Source: Deltaproteobacteria bacterium (GTDB taxonomy: Bacteria; Desulfobacterota; BSN033; UBA1163). From it: a DNA stretch of 64,000 nt. Under the pieces are notes generated by a model, which was not told the origin of the DNA, made no database searches, and saw only the letters and a list, made by a program, of their open reading frames with translations. The position numbers and the translations under genes are program-made. Positions 61,217 to 64,000 of the stretch are shown here, in pieces. Numbering within the stretch: the first letter of the stretch is position 1; every line of letters starts with the position of its first letter. Where the stretch lies: assembly GCA_020059605.1 (NCBI GenBank), contig JAGVBT010000009.1, positions 1 through 64,000 of the forward strand, in the 5' to 3' direction.

Positions 61217-63545
61217 TTTCATTAGCCTTCTTACGAAACTGAAAAAGGTTCTTCGCGAGGCCTCGCTTCTCTTGTCCCTCCAAAGAGATGAAAAAAGAGC
61301 CGAATTGGACGAGTGTTTCAATAATGTCTGCCATATTCTTTTCGCTAACGACTATTACCAAAATCTCTGGGACGAAAGCGTTCTTCTGCAATTGGACAGA
61401 CTTTTCCAATTCAAGCGACCATCAGAGAAAGTGTATGGTCAGCATCTGAAGGTGATCGCAGGGCGTACCATGATTGTCAAACAGATAAATGACTTGTTTT
61501 TTCTTGCCCTTATCAACGAGATAACACCCGAAGAAGTCTGTGATAAATTAACCTCGCTTGCCAACGTTGGCGAAGCTACCCTATCAAAAATTAAGGCATT
61601 TGATCGCATACGAGAGATTAGATCGAGCAAATATTCAGTATCGGAAAAGCTTGATGCCTTTGTGGAACATCTCAAAAACGATATAGGCATTAATTTTGGA
61701 GAAAAAGAACGAGACATCAGGCAAGTTATTGCCTCCATAAAGGTTCAGGAAACTCCCGGAAGGATAAATGCTCTTCTAATTAGCACCGCAAGCAATGCAG
61801 GCATGCTGATTCCATTGTCTATTCAGCTTCGGGACGGTAGCGGTGGAATACACTGCCTTGTCTGTGGGAGCATGGAATTCAAATCAGCAATTGACAGGGC
61901 CAGACTTGCGATGGTCACCAATAACTATCTCAGAAAAACAGACGACGTCACATATTCTTTGGACGTTACTGAAGCGGAGTATAGTGGAAATTCTTTAGGA
62001 TTGGCGGCTGCTATTGGAATGTATACTGCTGCCGCCGGGCAGGCCATTGACCCTTACACAGCGTTTACCGGAAATATAAACCTTGAGGGCAGTCAGTATA
62101 AGATCATTTCTGTTAAGGGAATTAATGCAAAACTGGATGCTGCCTTACTTTTTGGATGCCGCCGTGTATTCGTTCCAAAAGAGAACACGCTGGATGTTGA
62201 TGAAAAGTTTAATACAAAATTGAAGATTATCCATGTTTCTGACATTGTGGATGTTCTTTTGAAATTGCAAGCTTCCCTTGAACCCATCATCGGGGACTCA
62301 CGCCAGGTCAAAAAGATAAATTTTTTGAAAGGTTATTGCCAAGATCGTGGATGGGACCTGGGCTCACCGGAGTCAGTTCAGGACGGGTCGCTGTTTACTG
62401 CATCGCCTCCGCATCCGCCAGAGTTGAAGGTTACAATCTTTGCCTCCGGTGCCCACTCCCCCAAGACACACCCGATAGCAGAATTTCAGGAACTGCTTAA
62501 CAAGCTTGGAGATTTGGACAAATCGACGATTCCTATTCAAAAAGTTGAGCAAACTTTTTTAATCAAGGATACTGAGCTTAAGCACCGGATAAGGGAGAAG
62601 CTGGACGGGTTGAAACCGGCTGAAATCCGAAAAGAACAATACTGTGATTACTCGTACCGGTTCGAAAATGGGAAAGAGAAAATAGCAGTAAAACAATACA
62701 CAAATGGGAAATTGCATTTGCAGGGCGTGGGAGGAGAGCTGTACAAGAACATCCTCGATATTGTGATTACTTTATATAATCTCAAATATCCCAATGCCCA
62801 GCTATCCTTGGACGACTACATAAGACATGAAGCTGAAGAGAGCTCGACCTTGAAGAGAGGATCTTTGGGGGCACCTCAAGCAAATATCCCATTCCCGCAT
62901 ATCGGAACAGATGAATCAGGGAAAGGGGATTATTTTGGTCCTATGGTTATTGCAGGGATTTGGGTGGACGAACCGATAAAAGCTAAGCTTGAGGCTATGG
63001 GAATTAAGGATTCCAAATTATTATCTGACAACCGTTGTCGAGAATTGGCGGCAAAGATTCGAGCCACATGTAATGGAAAATTTGTAGAAGTAGAATTACA
63101 ACCAGAGAAATATAATGAATTGTACGACCAGTTTAAAAAAGAGGGAAAGAATCTTAACCATCTGTTGGCATGGGGACATGCGCGGGCCATTGAGAGCCTC
63201 CTTGAGAAGAACCCATGCACCCACGCTGTAGCTGACCAGTTTGGTGATGAAAAGCTAATAATTTCTAAGCTTATGGAGAAAGGTAAGAGATTGGAACTCA
63301 TTCAAACACCGAAGGGCGAGCGGTACATTGCCGTGGCGGCAGCGTCAGTCTTAGCTCGGGATCGATTTTTAACACGTATGGACAAATTGAGCCAAGAATA
63401 CACTATTGCCTTGCCAAAAGGAGCTTCTGAAGCGGTAATTCAACCAGCCCGGCAAATCATTGACAAAAAGGGTAGTGCAGAACTGAAGAAGGTAGCTAAA
63501 CTTCATCATAAAACAACAGAAAGAATCATAGAAAAGGGAAGGTGA
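61203..63545 (+). CDS. Lon-type (S16) protease domain fused to RNase HIII
   Basis: 780 residues. 1-190: helical, unassigned. 190-355: Lon proteolytic domain with Ser264 in SGNSLGLAAAIGM and Lys310 in GINAKLDAALLFG, 46 apart, aligned to the Ser-Lys dyad of Lon (43 apart in E. coli Lon); VFVPKEN follows as in Lon. There is no AAA+ domain. 405-540: RNase HIII N-terminal TBP-like domain (VKQYTNGKLHLQGVG). 565-780: catalytic RNase HIII with GTDESGKGDYFGP (Asp570, Glu571), IKDSKLLS and AVADQFGDE, so all acidic positions are present. It should cut RNA in RNA-DNA hybrids. It overlaps the zinc-ribbon gene and precedes a TPR gene by 4 nt. Confidence 0.88.
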   Translation: MEENDFISLLTKLKKVLREASLLLSLQRDEKRAELDECFNNVCHILFANDYYQNLWDESVLLQLDRLFQFKRPSEKVYGQHLKVIAGRTMIVKQINDLFFLALINEITPEEVCDKLTSLANVGEATLSKIKAFDRIREIRSSKYSVSEKLDAFVEHLKNDIGINFGEKERDIRQVIASIKVQETPGRINALLISTASNAGMLIPLSIQLRDGSGGIHCLVCGSMEFKSAIDRARLAMVTNNYLRKTDDVTYSLDVTEAEYSGNSLGLAAAIGMYTAAAGQAIDPYTAFTGNINLEGSQYKIISVKGINAKLDAALLFGCRRVFVPKENTLDVDEKFNTKLKIIHVSDIVDVLLKLQASLEPIIGDSRQVKKINFLKGYCQDRGWDLGSPESVQDGSLFTASPPHPPELKVTIFASGAHSPKTHPIAEFQELLNKLGDLDKSTIPIQKVEQTFLIKDTELKHRIREKLDGLKPAEIRKEQYCDYSYRFENGKEKIAVKQYTNGKLHLQGVGGELYKNILDIVITLYNLKYPNAQLSLDDYIRHEAEESSTLKRGSLGAPQANIPFPHIGTDESGKGDYFGPMVIAGIWVDEPIKAKLEAMGIKDSKLLSDNRCRELAAKIRATCNGKFVEVELQPEKYNELYDQFKKEGKNLNHLLAWGHARAIESLLEKNPCTHAVADQFGDEKLIISKLMEKGKRLELIQTPKGERYIAVAAASVLARDRFLTRMDKLSQEYTIALPKGASEAVIQPARQIIDKKGSAELKKVAKLHHKTTERIIEKGR

Positions 63546-63549
63546 GAAT

Positions 63550-64000
63550 ATGGAACAGGCGTCGCCTCAAATTGACCAGATGGACGAAAAAGAATCAATC
63601 GAAAGAGCGCAGGCTTTGATTTCGGAAGAAAAGTGGGGTGAAGCGACCTCGCTTTTGAAGCCATTCAAAGAAGCAGGAAACCTTTCAAGTGATGGCTTGC
63701 ATATTCTTGCTTATTGTTACTCCCGAAGTAGAAAGTATAATGAGGCCATTAGGATCTACGAGGGGTTATGTGAAAGATTCCCGAATGAAGCGAAATGGCT
63801 TTACTTTCTTGCTTATCAATATAGGAGCAAAAAGGATGTTCAAAGTGCGATCCAAGCTTATGAGAAGTGTTTAGAACTTTCCCCGAAGTGGCTAAATGTA
63901 TTTGGGGAACTGGGACCTCTGTATGAAGAAAATGGGTCCACTGAGAAAGCTCTTGAATCCTATCGTAATGGTATCCAGACATACAAGGCCATGAAGCCAG
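63550..64000 (+). CDS. TPR-repeat protein, 3' end outside window
   Basis: 150 residues visible from ATG 63550 (MEQASPQIDQMDEKES), with GGTGAG ahead, open to the last base. Several TPR units: WGEATSLLKPFKEAG, YNEAIRIYEGLCERFP, VQSAIQAYEKCLELSP, TEKALESYRNGIQTY. Four nt follow the Lon-RNase HIII stop, so it is the next gene of the same operon. TPR proteins usually scaffold protein partners. Further domains may lie beyond the window. Confidence 0.85.
   Translation, partial: MEQASPQIDQMDEKESIERAQALISEEKWGEATSLLKPFKEAGNLSSDGLHILAYCYSRSRKYNEAIRIYEGLCERFPNEAKWLYFLAYQYRSKKDVQSAIQAYEKCLELSPKWLNVFGELGPLYEENGSTEKALESYRNGIQTYKAMKP

Overview
The left half of this window (1 to about 32.9 kb) is ordinary anaerobe chromosome. 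It has an indolepyruvate oxidoreductase/NADH-dehydrogenase-like redox cluster, TrpB2, an old-yellow-enzyme FeS flavoprotein, FtsH, PurB, a DUF502 protein, and a sigma-54 plus GEMM style of regulation. These features together suggest a Desulfobacterota-like (deltaproteobacterial) strict or facultative anaerobe. No rRNA or complete tRNA is present to confirm this, so the taxonomy is an inference.

Left region, nearly all on the minus strand up to 29.5 kb. 0-5.4 kb: a metal-uptake operon in the order methyltransferase, TonB receptor, metal-binding lipoprotein, ABC ATPase, ABC permease (cut by the window start), preceded by two tandem terminator-like hairpins. 5.6-6.3 kb: an exported superoxide-reductase-like protein with a small membrane protein. 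6.6-15.9 kb: a redox operon of aminotransferase, NuoE-like, NuoF-like, a NuoG-like/H-protein-like fusion, an IorA fused to a GltD/NfnB-like flavoprotein and ferredoxin clusters, and IorB. This suggests 2-oxoacid (aryl-pyruvate) oxidation with electrons reaching both ferredoxin and NAD(P). 16-20.6 kb: TrpB2, a VOC-fold protein, a ferredoxin and an OYE-family flavoprotein whose promoter carries a palindromic operator. 20.8-32.2 kb: housekeeping genes (MltD-like transglycosylase, rhodanese, GlgA, DUF502, FtsH, PurB, then Map, CysK and a LysM protein on the plus strand).

At about 32.94 kb lies a 31-nt 3' piece of a tmRNA gene with no body, next to a decayed GIY-YIG gene and three helically phased direct repeats. 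I read this as one end of an integrative island that fills the rest of the window and continues past 64 kb.

Island. 33-42.6 kb is a patchwork: an intact GIY-YIG protein, an AbiE-like toxin-antitoxin pair with a shortened toxin partner and a palindromic operator, two near-identical HU genes with identical promoter architecture flanking a HEPN protein, three copies (one intact) of an unknown small-protein family, a three-gene exported/membrane cluster, and a sigma-54 promoter feeding a c-di-GMP-I riboswitch. 42.9-59.6 kb is a tightly packed plus-strand defence-type array: RadC, a UvrD-type helicase with a Cas4/AddB-like FeS nuclease end, a giant sacsin-like GHKL ATPase with a DUF3883 end, type III Mod and Res, then an unknown protein coupled to a phospholipase-D-family nuclease.

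59.7-64 kb is the most unusual part. A BrnT-like toxin sits behind a promoter with a perfect inverted repeat. It is followed by a protein with an antitoxin-like N-terminus and a four-cysteine zinc ribbon, then by a 780-residue fusion of a Lon-type (S16) protease domain to a complete RNase HIII, then by a TPR protein cut by the window end. I know of no described system with this composition and propose it as the best candidate for a new one.
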